64,000 nucleotides of DNA from Progne subis subis (GCA_022316685.1 JAKJHU010000056.1:3277872-3341871); one strand, 5' to 3'; positions 1 through 13,557 are shown, counted from the first letter of the stretch. Translations and numbers: made by a program. The notes: a model not told the origin generated them from the sequence alone.

Positions 1-854
1 TTTTTTAGGCTCAATACAGGTAAAAAAATTAAAAGCCTCTAGTTTTTAGCTGGAGAATTCATTCAGTATATTCTTCATTTAATCACAATCAAGCCAAATT
101 TGTATTAAAACTCACTGTGCACTTGACTGCCCATGTAATAGGAACCACAGCAAACAATGAGGTATTAGTTCTTTTTTCCTTTCCTTTTCTTTCAACCCTT
201 GAATCTGTACAATATCCATGGAGTGCAACTATCTACGATCTCCGTATTTAATCTTAAAATGTAATTAAAACAAAGAAGTGTGAAATGAAAAGCAATCAGA
301 CAGAAAATACAGACTCCAGTCAGAGCACATCAGTCTGTTTTAGGAATATAAATTGGACTGATTGCATACTTGGATCAGCCTAATCAAAGTACTACTAGAA
401 ACTCAAAACAGTTTTTGAGGGAGAAAAAGAGAAAATTATTAGGTTTTCTTGTCTATAGTGGACAAAACCCAACCAAGATTACAAAAGTCTTCTCCAGCAT
501 TGGGTCAGGTTGGGAGTACAGGGATGAACCTGTTTTGGGAGTCCCTGGAGAGGCTCTGGTGGTCAGGTCCCAAGGGAAGTAGCAAGTGTCAAGTGTCAGC
601 CCTGCTAGTTTTGGTCATCCCTCTGCAATTGCTGAGTCAAAAATTTCAACAGTGGCCATGAACTCCTGGCCAAATGATCAGCAGCAGTACCTGCTTTGGT
701 TTGGCATTTTACTCAGCGTGGTTCTTAGCCTTACCCTCTTTTGTATTTCTGCCTTATCTGATTGTCACTGAGGAGGCTTTGCTGCCATTAAATAGTTTAG
801 TGCTTAATCCTGTCTGTGTCAGCATTCCCATCCTGCGAAACAGAAAAATAAAGA

Positions 855-860
<6 letters not shown>

Positions 861-892
<32 letters not shown>

Positions 893-902
893 AGAGAGAG
901 AA
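861..902. repeat. Poly-A tract followed by (AG)n microsatellite
   Basis: A run of 29 A residues (861-889) passes directly into about six AG units. An AATAAA hexamer lies at 847-852, nine bases before the tract, so the tract may be the tail of a retrocopied transcript instead of a plain microsatellite (see findings). Confidence 0.9.
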
Positions 903-1870
903 AATAATTCCTGGTTTTGGGAGCCCTTTGGGCAAAATTTGTCCCCTGTATATGTACAGAGCTTCATCCCACCTTGTCTATTCTTATGTCATGAGGATCC
1001 ATATAATGAACAGTTTGTGGCCGTGCTGTAGATCAGCCCATTTGGCTCAAAAATTAAATAATGGTAATATGAACATCAGGTACCAACAGTGAAGCTCCTT
1101 ATCAGTTTATCCAGGAGTGTTTCATGAAGGTGGCCAGGTACAGCAGTAACAGTCTGCTCTCTTTCTCAAAATGACACTCATAGGTGTCCATTTGTCCTCA
1201 TCTCTGTCCTTATCATGAACTGGCTGATATAAACTGTTCACGTGGCAAATTATTTTTTCATCAGTGTTACCTAGTGTTCAACAGTGGGAAAGAATCTCCT
1301 AATCCTCCATAAGTGGTTTTAAATCAAATCTACTTTGTGTCCTCTCAAGAACTTACAATGAAAGGATCTCCATCAGCTTTGTCAGATTTTGTTCTGTTCA
1401 CTCTGCGTTTGGCCCATATCCACCATCAGTCTTTGGCTAAATTAGGATCAGTTCAATTTGCTGTACCTGTTGGATGGACAATGCAGAAGAATTATCTTTC
1501 TCAAGGGGTATTTTATCTCTATTTGAATCAGGGTTGTGAAAAATCTCACCACTGTGTTGTCTTTCCAGGCTGCAAATCTAATTGGCATGGGCCCAAGAAT
1601 CTTGGGTATTAATCCTGCATTTAGCTATTTTTAGGTGTTGAAGGTAGAGTACAGAGAACTGTGCACCAGCAGGGAGAAGGACAATTTCATCACCTTGTTG
1701 AGGATGGTACATCGTGGGTCAGGGAGGACCCTGGGAAGGAGAACTGGTCCTTCCCAGTCAGTATCAGACCTCACTTAACTGGGAAAACCTGCAGGAACTG
1801 GGAGACTGAAGGAGGGGAGGTGACCAGGAAGTTCTGAAGGGAGTGGAGTGCCATATTAAAGCCTTCAAAA

Positions 1871-1907
1871 AGAAGGAAGGAAGGGAGGAAGGAAGGAAGG
1901 AAGGGAG
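1871..1907. repeat. (GGAA)n simple repeat
   Basis: Imperfect tandem GGAA/AGGA units on the plus strand, interrupted by GGGA variants. This is an ordinary purine microsatellite. GGAA is also the core of ETS-factor sites, but no function can be inferred from that alone. Confidence 0.85.
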
Positions 1908-2659
1908 ACATTGTCTACAAACCTTGAGGGATGCAGAGTCCATTGATCTCCAGAAGTCACTGAAGGTTGCCAGGCTAAGAACCAGTTGGGAAGAATGAAC
2001 CTAACAGGTGAGGACTAGGGCAGATCTCTTTACACTTCCTTATCCTCAGTCATGGAACACATAAGACCCAAGTTTCATCCACCTAAAGGTTACCTCCTTC
2101 TAGAGCAGGCTTTGACAAAGTGCAGAACTTGAGTTTTTGATGGGGAAGATTGAGGCAGGGTCCTCCCTAAGCCTGACACCTCACACAGCACTGGAGAGCC
2201 TGGCCAGGCTTGTGTTGGGGCTCAAGCCACACTGTCCAGCAGTGATTCCACCCTCAATCTCCCCAGCACCAACCTAAGAGCCTCCCTGGCACCAGGTGGG
2301 GGAGGATTGGTGTCCTGCATCTTGCTTTTTGAGAACACCATGTGGCTGCAAAGGTTGGGAAGTGGCTTGGTGCAGGCAAAGTTCTGACCACAAGGCCAGA
2401 CTTCCCCCAGTAGTGTTGAGTAGAGAAGATGAAAGCCCTGAAAATTATTATTGGTGCTTTCCTGTTATAATTTCCGTGCTTTAGCAGGAAGATCACTCTG
2501 TCTTCATGGTTTCAGCATGAAGGGAGGAGAAAAGCAGGTGGAAGCCCATGTTGAATGGAGCACTGCTCATCAGCAGGGCATTAGCTGCCCTACGTAAGAG
2601 AGTGTTTGGTGAGGTCTGTGACTACCCAGTCTGACAACAAGACAGTAACACAGATGAAC

Positions 2660-3890
2660 CTGTGTTCCTCATTCTTCCTGCTTCTGATAGTGCTCTTCTC
2701 TCCTTTCCACCCTTCAGTTTTCCCTCTCTTTGATACTCTTCTCAAACTTTAATTCTCTCACTGTTTAACTCCCTGCACTGCCAGCACTCTTTCCTAATTT
2801 CTCCTTTCATGGCATTTCCCTCTTATCTTCTTTTGAGCCCAAATTACTTTTGTTTTGTACCACCCAGTTTTCTTCCACCAGCTCTATTCTTCCTCTTCAC
2901 AATCCAAACTCTGTTTTCCCAGGAGGTCTGGCTTATCCCAGCTCTTTGAATTCAATTAATTGATCTTCATCAGCCAGATTGCCATTGGCAAAGAAAACCA
3001 GCACGCTGACTGTCTTTGTGCTTTAACTTCTGTTTTATCCTCATTTAATTTGTGCCCTTTGCAGCTTACTGAGCCCTAATTACCTCTGCTGCCACCTCAC
3101 TGTATTCAATTATAGCCTTAATCTCACTGACCTGATGTCTCCGTCCTCATCAAATCTCACCTTTCTGACTTTGCCCATTATTTTTGTACAAAGTCAGTAC
3201 CCTCCATGGGGAGCTCAGTTCTTCCAATCTCACTTCATTTTCTTGACAGCTTCCGAGCACTTTTGCTGCATTTCCCTGCCTTCACTTCTCCAAGCTATTA
3301 TGAGATTCACCAGAGCAAAGACAGACCAGGCACTCAGGCTGTGGTTTCAACCAGGGCATCTTGACCTGGCTTGAGGAAAATTGATCTATACACCAGCATC
3401 TCATAGTAAGAGTAAAAACAATCTCCCACACCCACTGCACAAGCCCTCAGATACCCATACAGGTCTATTTAATACATTTTTGCTAACACTTTTCTGGTGA
3501 AAATGATCCCTCTGGTGCCTGGGCTCCTCCTTTCCCGCTCCTTTAACTCCTCTTTCTATTATCTCCTCTCCCACCATCCCATCCCACTGCTGTCAGGTCA
3601 TGATCCTCAGATATTCCTCTTTCAAATAGCCTAAATTTCCTATATCCTTCACTCCCTGACCTACTTTTGTGCTTGCTGCTCCTGCTCTTTTCCTTCTTAC
3701 AAATCTGAGTGTAGTGTGGTGCTGACCACAGCAGTCATACCTTTGCTCTTCTTCCCCTCTCTCTTCATTCTGCTCTGTTTCTTTATGCCTGATTTTTTTA
3801 ACTTCTCTGGAAAGGCTGATGCTTTTCTTGCAGCTAATATCTTTTCCCTTTGCCCTATTCTAACTTTTACCTTTATTTTCATATTTGCTC
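2660..3890. other. Pyrimidine-rich, strand-asymmetric zone
   Basis: The plus strand is strongly biased to C and T over about 1.2 kb, densest at 2670-2930 and 3520-3880, where roughly three quarters of the bases in many 60-base lines are pyrimidines. There is no simple repeat unit, no open frame with a recognisable product and no transposon motif that I recognise. It could be an eroded low-complexity tract or a strand-biased transcribed region. Confidence 0.45.
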
Positions 3891-6800
3891 TCTCCTGTGA
3901 TGGTGATTTTTGAGTGATTTATTGGCTGTTGTTTGGAAGTGGGGATTCGTTCACCTCTTGAAAACCCCTTAGGAATACCCCTGAAAGTTCAGTTCTCACT
4001 GAGTTGCTCCTTCAAAGTGCTGAGGTTTGACCTTTCCAGCCTTTCTTGCCTCTTGCTGTGAAGCCCCTTCCTATGGCTAAGTTGGGCTCTGGGTGATGTC
4101 TGTGATTCTGTCCTTGTCCACCAGCAGGTTTCTGGTGAGTGCTTGTATCCCTGTGGGTAACCTGCATCAAACTTCATCCACTGATGGCAATATACCATGG
4201 TCCATGATGCCTCTGATATCTCCTATTTTCATTCACCTCACTAGTGCTTCTTTAAAAAAAGAAATTCTGGCAACTGCTGCCATAGTGCCCATGTCAGGGG
4301 TGTCAGATGAGAAGGTTCTGGTATAAGGACTTCCTGTAGGAGCCCCACCTATTAAAAAAATGCCCATTTTCTGGTTTTGTAATCCATCTCATAGGTGAGG
4401 TGAAGAGGATCTAGGCAATTGCCCTTTCTAGGCTGTGTGAGTCCCAAACTCATCAGTCAGGGCTCTGATTCCTCCCAGTGTTCTGATTCCCATTTCAGCT
4501 CTTGTCCCAGTTGGATGTTTGACCTCATCATTGAACCCAGAAGATGCACTGCTCTGGTTTGGCTGAAGTTTTCACTGTTCCTCACAGTGTTGGTGCTGAG
4601 ATGTGGCCTTGAGGAAAGTTGCAGACCACAGGAATTGAGTTGTACATGAAATACACCTGCCCCAATCCTCTGCTGTTCACAGGGAACCAGGGTCCCCTGT
4701 TCTGCAGCTGAGCCCCACTCAGGGAAGGTCTCCAAAAATGACCTTGATCTTTCCTCTCCCACAGTGAGGTCTATTGCTTTGGGTTGGGAGGGTGGCTCCT
4801 GAAATTATATGCAAATTCCCCAGTCATTAGTGCAGGCTTGGATGAATATTCCCCTGCAAGGGAACAGGCTGTGAGACTTTCCCTGAGTTATTTTCTCACC
4901 TGGGGCTTGCTCCAGAGGCAATGAGCAGAGTTACTGCTCAGTCTCTCACTCACAAAGGAGTGAAGCATGGCATGCCAGGTTCCTCCTCTGACCTTATGTT
5001 AGAAGAGAAAGTGCTTTTCAGTACTTTTTCTTTTTGACATGACTGTACTCCTTTGTCTTCTTCCTATTTTTCCTGAACATTAAACTCCCTTCACAATCCC
5101 TCTGCTAACCACAAAATTCCTTTTTTCCTTCCTCTCTGTTTCACTCTGTTACTAGAGAGATACACGAGAATAAAGCAAAAGAAAGTGTAAATTTGGAAAA
5201 CACAGAGCTGTTTTGATTATCTGGTTGCTTTTGTGCTATCCTTGAAAATTATATTTCTGTGTAAGCAATTCTTTTAAACCAGAGGGGAACTTTCTGCCTC
5301 CACTACTCATTGAGGTGTTTTGTGATACACACAGGTACAATAATATGACAGAAGAGCTTCAGGTATGCTGAACGATTCCCATTTATCCCAAATCATTGAA
5401 TAAGTCTCTTTCTAAGGCTCCCAGAGCAGGCAGCCTGAACCCAATCCCTTCCCAGGGTACAATGAGATATCTTCAGCCCTATTGCAATATTTATCCCAAG
5501 GCATCAGATGGAATGACAGAACTTAATACTGCAATGAATTACGGTAGAATTTTTTATCATGTCCAGCTTACATCTCAGCCTTGCTTTCATTTACTTACCT
5601 CTGAATTCAGTGTATTTACTCTTCAATATGTGCACTGTGGCTATTTCTGCCTAGTAAAAAAATAGATAATTTGTGTGTCTACAGCTTGTTATAAATGTGT
5701 ACAGAAGCACATTATGGGGGTCAGATTTCCAGGAGACACAAACCAACACTATTTATTTAATGTGTTTGTAATATCGGCCAACTTTCACTGCTTAGAACTA
5801 TTTACAGCTATTTTCCCCTTTACACAATGCATGGGTTTCAAGGTCACAGTTTCCAATAAAACAGAAGAATTGGGTCAGACTGGAGTTGTCTGCACCTACT
5901 GCAAGACGAATGAACTGCTTAAAAATCGGTGGTGCTGCTACACATAAATTGGTGAGTGTTAATTGTGTGGGCTTGGGAACTTGGTGTCTGGAAGGAGGAA
6001 TTCAGAGTTTTATTGCCTTGTGGGTGTGCTGTAAGTGAAGCAGAAGGATGTGATGACGATGGCACTAGGGTGGGTTACTCAAAGTGTTGTATGGTTTGGG
6101 GCACATCCTTCACCTGGACACACTCTCTCTGCTCACTGGGGTGAAATAAAGGTGCTGCTCCTCTCCTCTGTCCTGAGAACCTTAGAGCAGAGCAGCTTTT
6201 ATTCTCTAACATTAAGACAGGTTTTATCTGTAGGGATGCATTGCCTGTGGAGCTGAGCACTAGAGCTCCTCTGATTTGATGCTGGATCATAAACGCTCCC
6301 ATCATTTTTTGGGTTCCCTGGGCAAACAGGGAGAGGCAAATCTCTATGACTTCCTGGAATATTAGGGATTTTGTGAAATCTGCTCCTTGCCTAGCCTGGC
6401 TAAGGGAGGCTCTGCCTTGCTGTACAGGAGAGACACTTTTGTGTGAAAGTGCCTTTTCTCTCCACACTCCTGTCAGTTTTCTTTCAAAGCTATCTCAGAG
6501 TGGTAATTTGGGAAATCAAGCTTAAAGTTTCCAATTCCTCTGTCGACAGACCTCTTTCAGAGTCCAGGTCACTTCTTTAGTGGTGATTCACTTTTGGCAC
6601 CCTGAACAGTAGGTTTCCTATTTCATAAATTCAAAGTTGTTTCAGAATGAGACCTTCTGTCCTGAAGTGGTGGGGGAGCTACAGCAGTGAACACAGCAGC
6701 AAACCCCAGCCTATCTCCTCTCATTTAGGGTCCCAGCCATCCTTTGGAGCATGTGGAGCGGTGTTCCTTACTTTTTTTTTGGACACATCTTCTGCATTTT

Positions 6801-8175
6801 AGGCATCTGTCATGCCTTTGGGCTGGTGCTGCATTTTCTGTCCTGTTTCCTTTTAGGGTGGATGCATGGGAGGGGAGTGCAGGTGTGCTGAGCTTGGGCT
6901 TTTACTGCTGGGATTGAGCTGGGAGCACTAGCTGCTTATTTCTCTGGAGATCAGGTTGGAGTGGAGACAAGAAGGGGAAAGCGGGTGTTTAGAGATGCTA
7001 AGAATAAAATGGTAAGGAAGGGAAGGGGTTGTTAGTCAAGGAATGCGGTCCTCCATGTGGAGCTTCTCATGAAGAGCATTGCACGGGGAAAGGAGCTATA
7101 GGAAATGTGAGAAAAATAGCTTTATTTTGGAATAGAACAGTTAAGCAGGATATGAAAGACACTGATGAGTGAGAAGAGAACACTTCAGTCCATTTTTTGT
7201 TATCTTATTAACTATCTATGCCAGACTATGTCTTGGGAACAGGCAGGGATTCTTCCTTGCTTGGAGGGCTGCAAGGACCTGAGAGCCAGGACCTCATTAC
7301 TCAAGATTCCCCAAGGCTGAAGGACAGTTTCATCCAAGCAGGCAAGACCTGGGACATTTCTGAGTATCTCATACTCTGTGTCCAGCTGAGAGGAGTTTGG
7401 ATGGCATCTCCATAAACAGGTGAGTTCCAGGTGCCCACTCTGGTGTCCCTCCCTGGTTTCTCTTTGCAGGTGGCTCAGAACAAAGGGGTTAGTGAGTCAG
7501 TTTAGAGCTTGTTCATGCTTTTTCAGTGCTGTTACCTATAATGATTGTGCAAATTTAAAGGCTAAACATGCAATGGAAAAAGCTCTTCCTGGGAGCTTTG
7601 TTCCAGCACCAGAGGTAATTTCTCTGAAGCTGATGTTAAAAATTAATAATTCCCCATTTGAATTAATTGATGTATTTTGATTGTCTTAGTATTAGGAATG
7701 CAATGAAAGAAAAGTGGATGTGGGGGAGGTGAACCCAATTAAAATATAATTGTTTCATTCAATTCACATTCTTGCATTAGTGAATCTGTGAAAAGATTTT
7801 GTAATTAAAAAGGGAAGTAGATTTGATTATGTCCACCACCACTTTTGGAGTCCATCTATACAACAACAAAAAGAAATTCAAGATGTTTGTGTCTGGAAAG
7901 AGCATCTGGTATGTATCCCTCCTTTCTGACTTTCCAAGAGTTTACTAATCATTTACATGAGAATAGGAAAAGACATTCAAAAGCAGAAAATATATAATGA
8001 TCCTTTACTGCCACTTCTAATACTGGAAATATGTAATGTTTCATAGTGGGGACCCTCCTCCAGCATAGTAAGGTTTATAAGCTTGATGAAATGACTACCT
8101 ACTAACTAAATTCCATCTGTTCCAAATACTCCGGGAAGCACTGTGTTGCACTAGATTTTGGCAAACTATTATATG

Positions 8176-8312
8176 AGGTTCGGCGCCATATTAGCATTTT
8201 AATTGCTGCCTGATTGCTTTTATGTTGCAAAACTCAGTTCGCAACAGTGTGTAAGTTGCAATTAGTTTTTACTGTGCGATTCATTAATTCCTATAAAGCA
8301 TGTCGTGCTGCA
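8176..8312. promoter_or_regulatory. Candidate conserved non-coding element (inferred)
   Basis: This AT-rich block holds four TTGCAA/GCAAC-type motifs (around 8224, 8239, 8255 and 8310) and several TAATT/ATTAG homeodomain-like cores, and it retains CpG dinucleotides in otherwise CpG-poor DNA. Dense, non-repetitive motif clusters of this kind are typical of vertebrate conserved enhancers. No alignment was possible, so this is a guess from composition only. Confidence 0.2.
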
Positions 8313-10954
8313 ACATTTGGAAGGTAATTTGCTAGAAACATTAGCACTGGCATTCAAGGGTGGGGAGTGGCGCTGGAAATGTGGCAGTCCTGCCTTTCAG
8401 GAGCAGAGCCCGTGTTTGCTGGCAGGATGGCTCCTCTCAAATGAGACCGAGCTAACAGCTGCAGATGAAACTGTCTCGCGGTGGCAGGTTTCACCTGTAA
8501 ACAGCATCTTGGTCCTGCAGCCTGCTCTGTGTGGGTTTACATCTGCCTGGGATCTGAGAGGAGCCGGTAGAATGGACACAGGTGTGAGAGTTCCCTTTCT
8601 GGGAGTTTGGCTGCTGAGCTCAGCCTGGTTTGTGATATTCCTCTGGGGGAGTTTCTGACGTCTTCTTCATGCCTCAAGAACCTCACATTTCTTTTGGAGA
8701 TGCTGTCGTGTTCACATTGCTCTTGATGGGGAAGGTGTTCTGTATTCAAGTTACAATAATCAGTTTTGGCTTGACAAAGGGGAAGAAATTAGGCACCCTT
8801 TTAAAAACCCTGCTACCTCTATAATGCTATATTCCTTAGGCAAAAAAGTAGGTATTTTATTTAGTTTTAAACCAGCCAAGACTTCTTAGCCCCTTAGTGG
8901 TTCATTTTGCCCTCTTCCATCGCTTTTGGAAATGGTTGTCTCTGACAGAAAAAATCAACAAATAGTGCATGAGGACATGATCAGTGAATTTTCAACCAGT
9001 ACACACATGTTTTTACAGCTTTTTTTGGGTATCCACTGTCAGTCACGTTATTTTATCTTCCCTGATTTAGATGAAACTACCCTGGAAATGTTATTCTGCA
9101 TGTGGCTGCTGGCAGTCCAGATTCTAAATCCTGGCTGTGAATGGCCTGTCTGGGATGCACCACACCACACATCACAGCACTCACTGCTGGCACCTCTCTG
9201 AAGGTGTAAAGCTCAAAATGTAGCCTATGGTTTTAAGGAGGAATTTGAATTTTTCTTGGCTGATGAATAAAAAATGGATGCCAAAACAATAGCTAAAACA
9301 TCTCCTCTCTGAGCAATTTCCCATAGGATGTTCTAGGTATCCTTTCTTCTGTTTTCACAAACTCTCTGAAGATTTGAAGTCCAACTTTTGTGCATCTTGG
9401 CTGTCAGAAGTTTTTCATTGGGAGCATTTGCCAAGTGAAGAAAAACACTGCTCATTCCTGCAGAGATTCACCTAAGTCAAATGAAACTGGCAGATTTGTA
9501 ATGTACAAATGGTATACAACTATTTGTATAATGTATACAAAAAATTAGGTAAAATACAGATTTCCAGTACTTCAGCTCAGACTGTAACAATTCAATTTTC
9601 TAGCATATGTTTTACACCTATAGGAGTCAAAGCACCTGCAGCTGTTTAGTCTTCCCCATTGGTTTGGGTTAAATGGCAGCTGCCTCCAGCCTTGATTTTC
9701 ATCCCTCAGCTTAAGCATCTTGCTGCTCACACCAACCTGTAATGTAAGGCATGGTCTGTGCTGGGAGATCTGAGATGCATGCTCTAGCTGTCTGTTGAAA
9801 ATTCTGCTTATGGGATAGGAGTTTATTAATTTCTTTCAGCTCAAGCTGTACAGTGTGTTCTCTGTTGTGCTAGGACAGATTGACTGCTGAGAGCATGAGT
9901 GCAGAGGTCAGCTGCCAGGTAAAGGTGTGTGACTCCAAAGATTTTATGCTAGCTGTGAGTCAGAAGTGCAGGATTTATTCCTCTTTTTGTGTTTCTGCTG
10001 CCTGGAACTTGAAAGCTATGGGAGGTGTACTGACAGCAGCAGAGGTAACGTCAAAGTGGGAAAGATGGAAATCTCTCTCCTGTTGCTTTTTCCTATTCAT
10101 GTAGCTTGTAGTGCGCGGAGCCCAACCAGCCAAAAATCTTCCCTGAAGGCTCAGTTGGTAGCCACTGTTGGGCTGCTGCCCCAGCACTGCCTGTGCAGAA
10201 TTTCTGTTTGAATTTCTGTGGAGTGGGAGCAGGTGGAATTTCCCAAATAGGAGTTTGCCTTGCTGAGGTTTGAGGACCAAGTCCCGCTGACAGGGGTAAA
10301 GCAGCTGCTCTGACTGCAGTGAGATGTGAGTGACTTTCCTGGGTGTGTTTGAAGTCTTGCTCCACATATAACTCCAGCCCATGAAGAAATGGCTGGGGAA
10401 ATCAGGAGCACCGCTTGCTGTGCTCATTCCCTGCTGGCCCACACAGGTGGGCAGTGTACATGGGGAAGGGAAAGTGATGGCTGAGATCTGAATGGTGCAA
10501 ATGCTTATTTGATGTCATGCAGAAAGTGGTCACTGAGTCTGCTGAACTCTACTGAGCCCTGGATTTAGTCTTGTAGTATTACCCAGCCTCTCCTGGGGAT
10601 GGTGATTATTCAGTACCCAGCAGAGCTGATGTCCAGGGGTGTGGCTAAGACTTGGGAATCGTGAAAACTTAACCATGAACATTTAAATCCTCTGTTGCAG
10701 AGGAAATATTTTTCTTCAGCCCAACTTAAACTGATAAGCTGAGCTGGAAACAAGTCCAAAAGTCTGTGTTACACTTGAGTAGGACTGTCTGTGTGGTGAA
10801 TGTGTATAGCTGTGAGTAACTGAGAATTACACAGGGCATTGTAGTGATCAAAATTTGCTGTGGAGGCAAATCCTTAAACCAGAGTCAGTAACATCTTTGT
10901 TGGACAGCGTGGCTGGATGCCATGTTGAGTGGTGTCCACTCAGGGACTGCCAGA

Positions 10955-11615
10955 TGTTGGGTTTGTTCCCCGACATTCAGGTGGTTTTAGAGTCTTTTTT
11001 TTGCCCTCTGCAAAGCTCTGAGCCAAACGGATAAAAGAGACGGAGTCTTCTGGTTCTGATTTTTCAAGATTGCATGCTTCATTTATTTTTCTTATCTTAC
11101 AATTTTCTCAGCACCCCACGAGAGATGTTTGCAGCTGCTCGGGCATCTGACGACTCTTCGACTCCTCCCTCCCAGGGCTGTCCTTTATCTTTTATACTAA
11201 TTGCTACGTATTCTTTATTTACTATTAATTGCCAATGCCTATCACTATTACTAAAAAGGTCATCTCTACTCTGACCCAATCCTCACAAACTACTTTGTGC
11301 CCACGTCACTGCAGAAATGGAGTGAGGGAAGAAGAAAGAAGAAGAAGGAGACAACGCCCCAAATTCTCCATCTTGCCCCCATTCACTTCAATGCTAGAAA
11401 TCTAAACTTACTGTTTTCTCACCCTGTGATAAGCTAAACTATTATATTTCTCACTCTCTTGTGGCCTGCAAACCCTCTCGCAGTGTAGGAAGTCTTTCCC
11501 ATGGACTGAGATCAAAGCCAGTGTCTCTCTGAGCTCTGTTCCAGGGTCCCAGACCCACCCCTGTCCAGGTCTCTGACCCTCCAAGGCAGCCAAAGGAATG
11601 CCCTGGACTCCAACA
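10955..11615 (-). mobile_element. Solo LTR of an endogenous retrovirus (family A, copy 1)
   Basis: The 661-bp unit has inverted ends TGTTGG and CCAACA. Read on the minus strand it has the order expected of an LTR: a U3 region, a TATAAAAG box (plus-strand 11189-11196), an AATAAA signal about 105 bases downstream (plus-strand 11082-11087) and a short U5 ending in CA. The flanking hexamers, GCCAGA and GCTGGA, agree at four of six positions, which suggests a decayed 6-bp target duplication. Retroviruses of the alpha/beta (ERVK-like) type usually make 6-bp duplications. No gag, pol or env sequence adjoins it, so it is a solo LTR left by recombination. A second copy lies at 54039-54689 in the same orientation; by eye the two are roughly 85-90% alike. 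The exact family name is not assigned. Confidence 0.85.
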
Positions 11616-12024
11616 GCTGGAAAGAGTTTTTTCCCACAGTCATCTTTTTTTTCTGTATAAGCTTTAAATGAAAATGGAGATTTTATACATTTATAATCAA
11701 ATAAGGAAGCAAATGAAGATTTTTCTCTAAGTGCAAAATTATTGATTTCTTTGTTTTTTTTTTTCCACCTTCCCCAAACATTTCTTTGGTGAGGAAGGGC
11801 AGGATGGGAGTGTTGTCAAAATTTTTTTCATCTCAGCAGTTTCAGTGTGTGGTATTTCATTTCAGAGATTTCCTCCTTTGTCTGTTGGAGCTGACCTCAG
11901 AGACTCCCTTTGCCTCTGCAAAAAAATGAGGAAGACTTTTGGAGATAAGGCATTTGCTTTGTGCCACCAGTGGATAAAAAAGGGAATAAATGCTGAAGAC
12001 AATATAGGTCTTGGTACATACTTT

Positions 12025-12052
12025 AAAAAAAAAAAATTATATATATATATAT
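12025..12052. repeat. A-run plus (AT)n microsatellite
   Basis: Twelve A residues are followed by about eight AT units. Simple low-complexity repeat. Confidence 0.9.
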
Positions 12053-13557
12053 GACAGCCTAGTGCTGCTCAGATTTCAAGCTTTCTTCTCTTATTCATTT
12101 TTCTTTCACAAGCTGTATGTGGGGGAAGTTTGAATGAAGCTGGCAGAGGCATTTTGTGTGAGACTGTGCTGCTTTTAACATACCCCAAGTACCACTGGCA
12201 GCGTTAGCCAGCGCTGCTGCTTCTGTGAGACTTTTGATGGTGACATTGTGGTTTGCTGAAAAGGCTCTGAAATCCTGTGGAGAAACAGATTTTCTATTTC
12301 ACTGTGTTTTATAAATTGTCTTTTGCAAATGCGTGGAAAAATGAAAAACTTGACTTCTTTGTGATTCAGTATTTAAACTGCATGGCATTGTGAGGGACGA
12401 GGGCAAGTGTTCCTAGTCCAGCTTTTCAAAAGGAAAATGGGTGCAAAATGTAAATGGGAGAATCCTTGTTTGGATAGCTGTGGGCTGGAGGAGATAAAGG
12501 CAAGCCTGGAGTCAGGCTGGCACGGGTGCAAGAGAGTGCTTGATGTCTGCTTTGCTCTGCAAAGGCCATGCCAGTGCAAGGAGTGGAGATGCCTTCACTA
12601 TTGAAGCATAATGGAAAAATCCAGTGGAACAGCCAGCCTGATGTTCACAGGGGCCAGCAGGAACCTCCTGCTCTCCCAGAGGAAATGGGAGCCAGGGAAA
12701 TTGTGCCTTTAAGGAGAATTTCTATGCAGAAGTGACAGATCAGATACAACATGAAGCAAATGAATAAGAAACCCCCCACATGCATCTGGCTTTGGAGTGA
12801 GACCAGCCCTTTTCTTTGAGATGCCACACAAGTGCCTAGTAATGGCAAAAGCTGATGCTAAGACAAAAATAAAAGTATGGCAGTCACTTTCAACCCATCA
12901 AACTAGCTGACATCAATGCTGCAGCAGATCAGTCAATGCTTGATTTATTTATCCATGTATTTATCTGGCACACCCAGCCCTTGTTTCTGAGAAGCATTTG
13001 TGTGTTTGCATATTGTAGGAGCTGATTTGTCATTGCAGCCTCTCAGGATGTTGGTTAAGTGAAAAATAATTTTGTGTGTTTTAGTAAATGCAATTCATCA
13101 GAAGCTGTGCAGATTAACTGGGTAGAGACACTGAACACAATGGCATCTGCAGATAAAAAAATGATAAATTATGATATTACTCTTGCTCTATGATTCATTG
13201 GGAAGAACTCAGAAGCAAAGCATTTTCTTCAAAGAAATTATTCAATGAAGACTGAATAGTGACTATAAAACAACAAAACACCTCCTTTGCTATGGTTTTA
13301 AATATTGTTGTACATAAAATCTAATTTATATGGTACTAAAGACTTTTCTTTGGACTACAAATCATCTTTGAAAAATGCATCTTGTAAACGGTTCATCAGA
13401 TGCATCTCAAATACTTTTATGATTATTAGTAAATGGAATTAGAGCACCTTGTAGTAGTTTTATTACATTTTGCACAGCTTTAATGGATTACAGAGAGTCT
13501 CCCACTGCTGTAGCTCAGGCTGCATGGCAACTTCTAAGTCAATACGTGTTTTTCACA

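Larger units (their letters stand above)
1..10954. other. Non-coding stretch with no recognisable gene
   Basis: No open frame here has a recognisable domain, a conserved motif run or convincing splice-site flanks. The longest (155 codons, minus strand near 9975-10442) is overlapped by other frames of similar length and looks random. The interval is AT-rich unique sequence with a few simple repeats, a pyrimidine-rich zone and a motif-dense AT-rich block, listed separately. It could be intron or intergenic DNA; nothing visible decides which. Confidence 0.6.

Noticed and set aside
6060..6230. AATAAAG preceded by GC-richer sequence, considered as another LTR
   Set aside because: No TATA box at the right distance, no TG/CA ends and no target duplication were found.
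10146..10200. tRNA A-box-like word GGCTCAGTTGGTAG, as in a tRNA gene or tRNA-derived SINE
   Set aside because: No B box (GGTTCRANTCC) follows at the expected 30-60 bases, and no cloverleaf arms pair.
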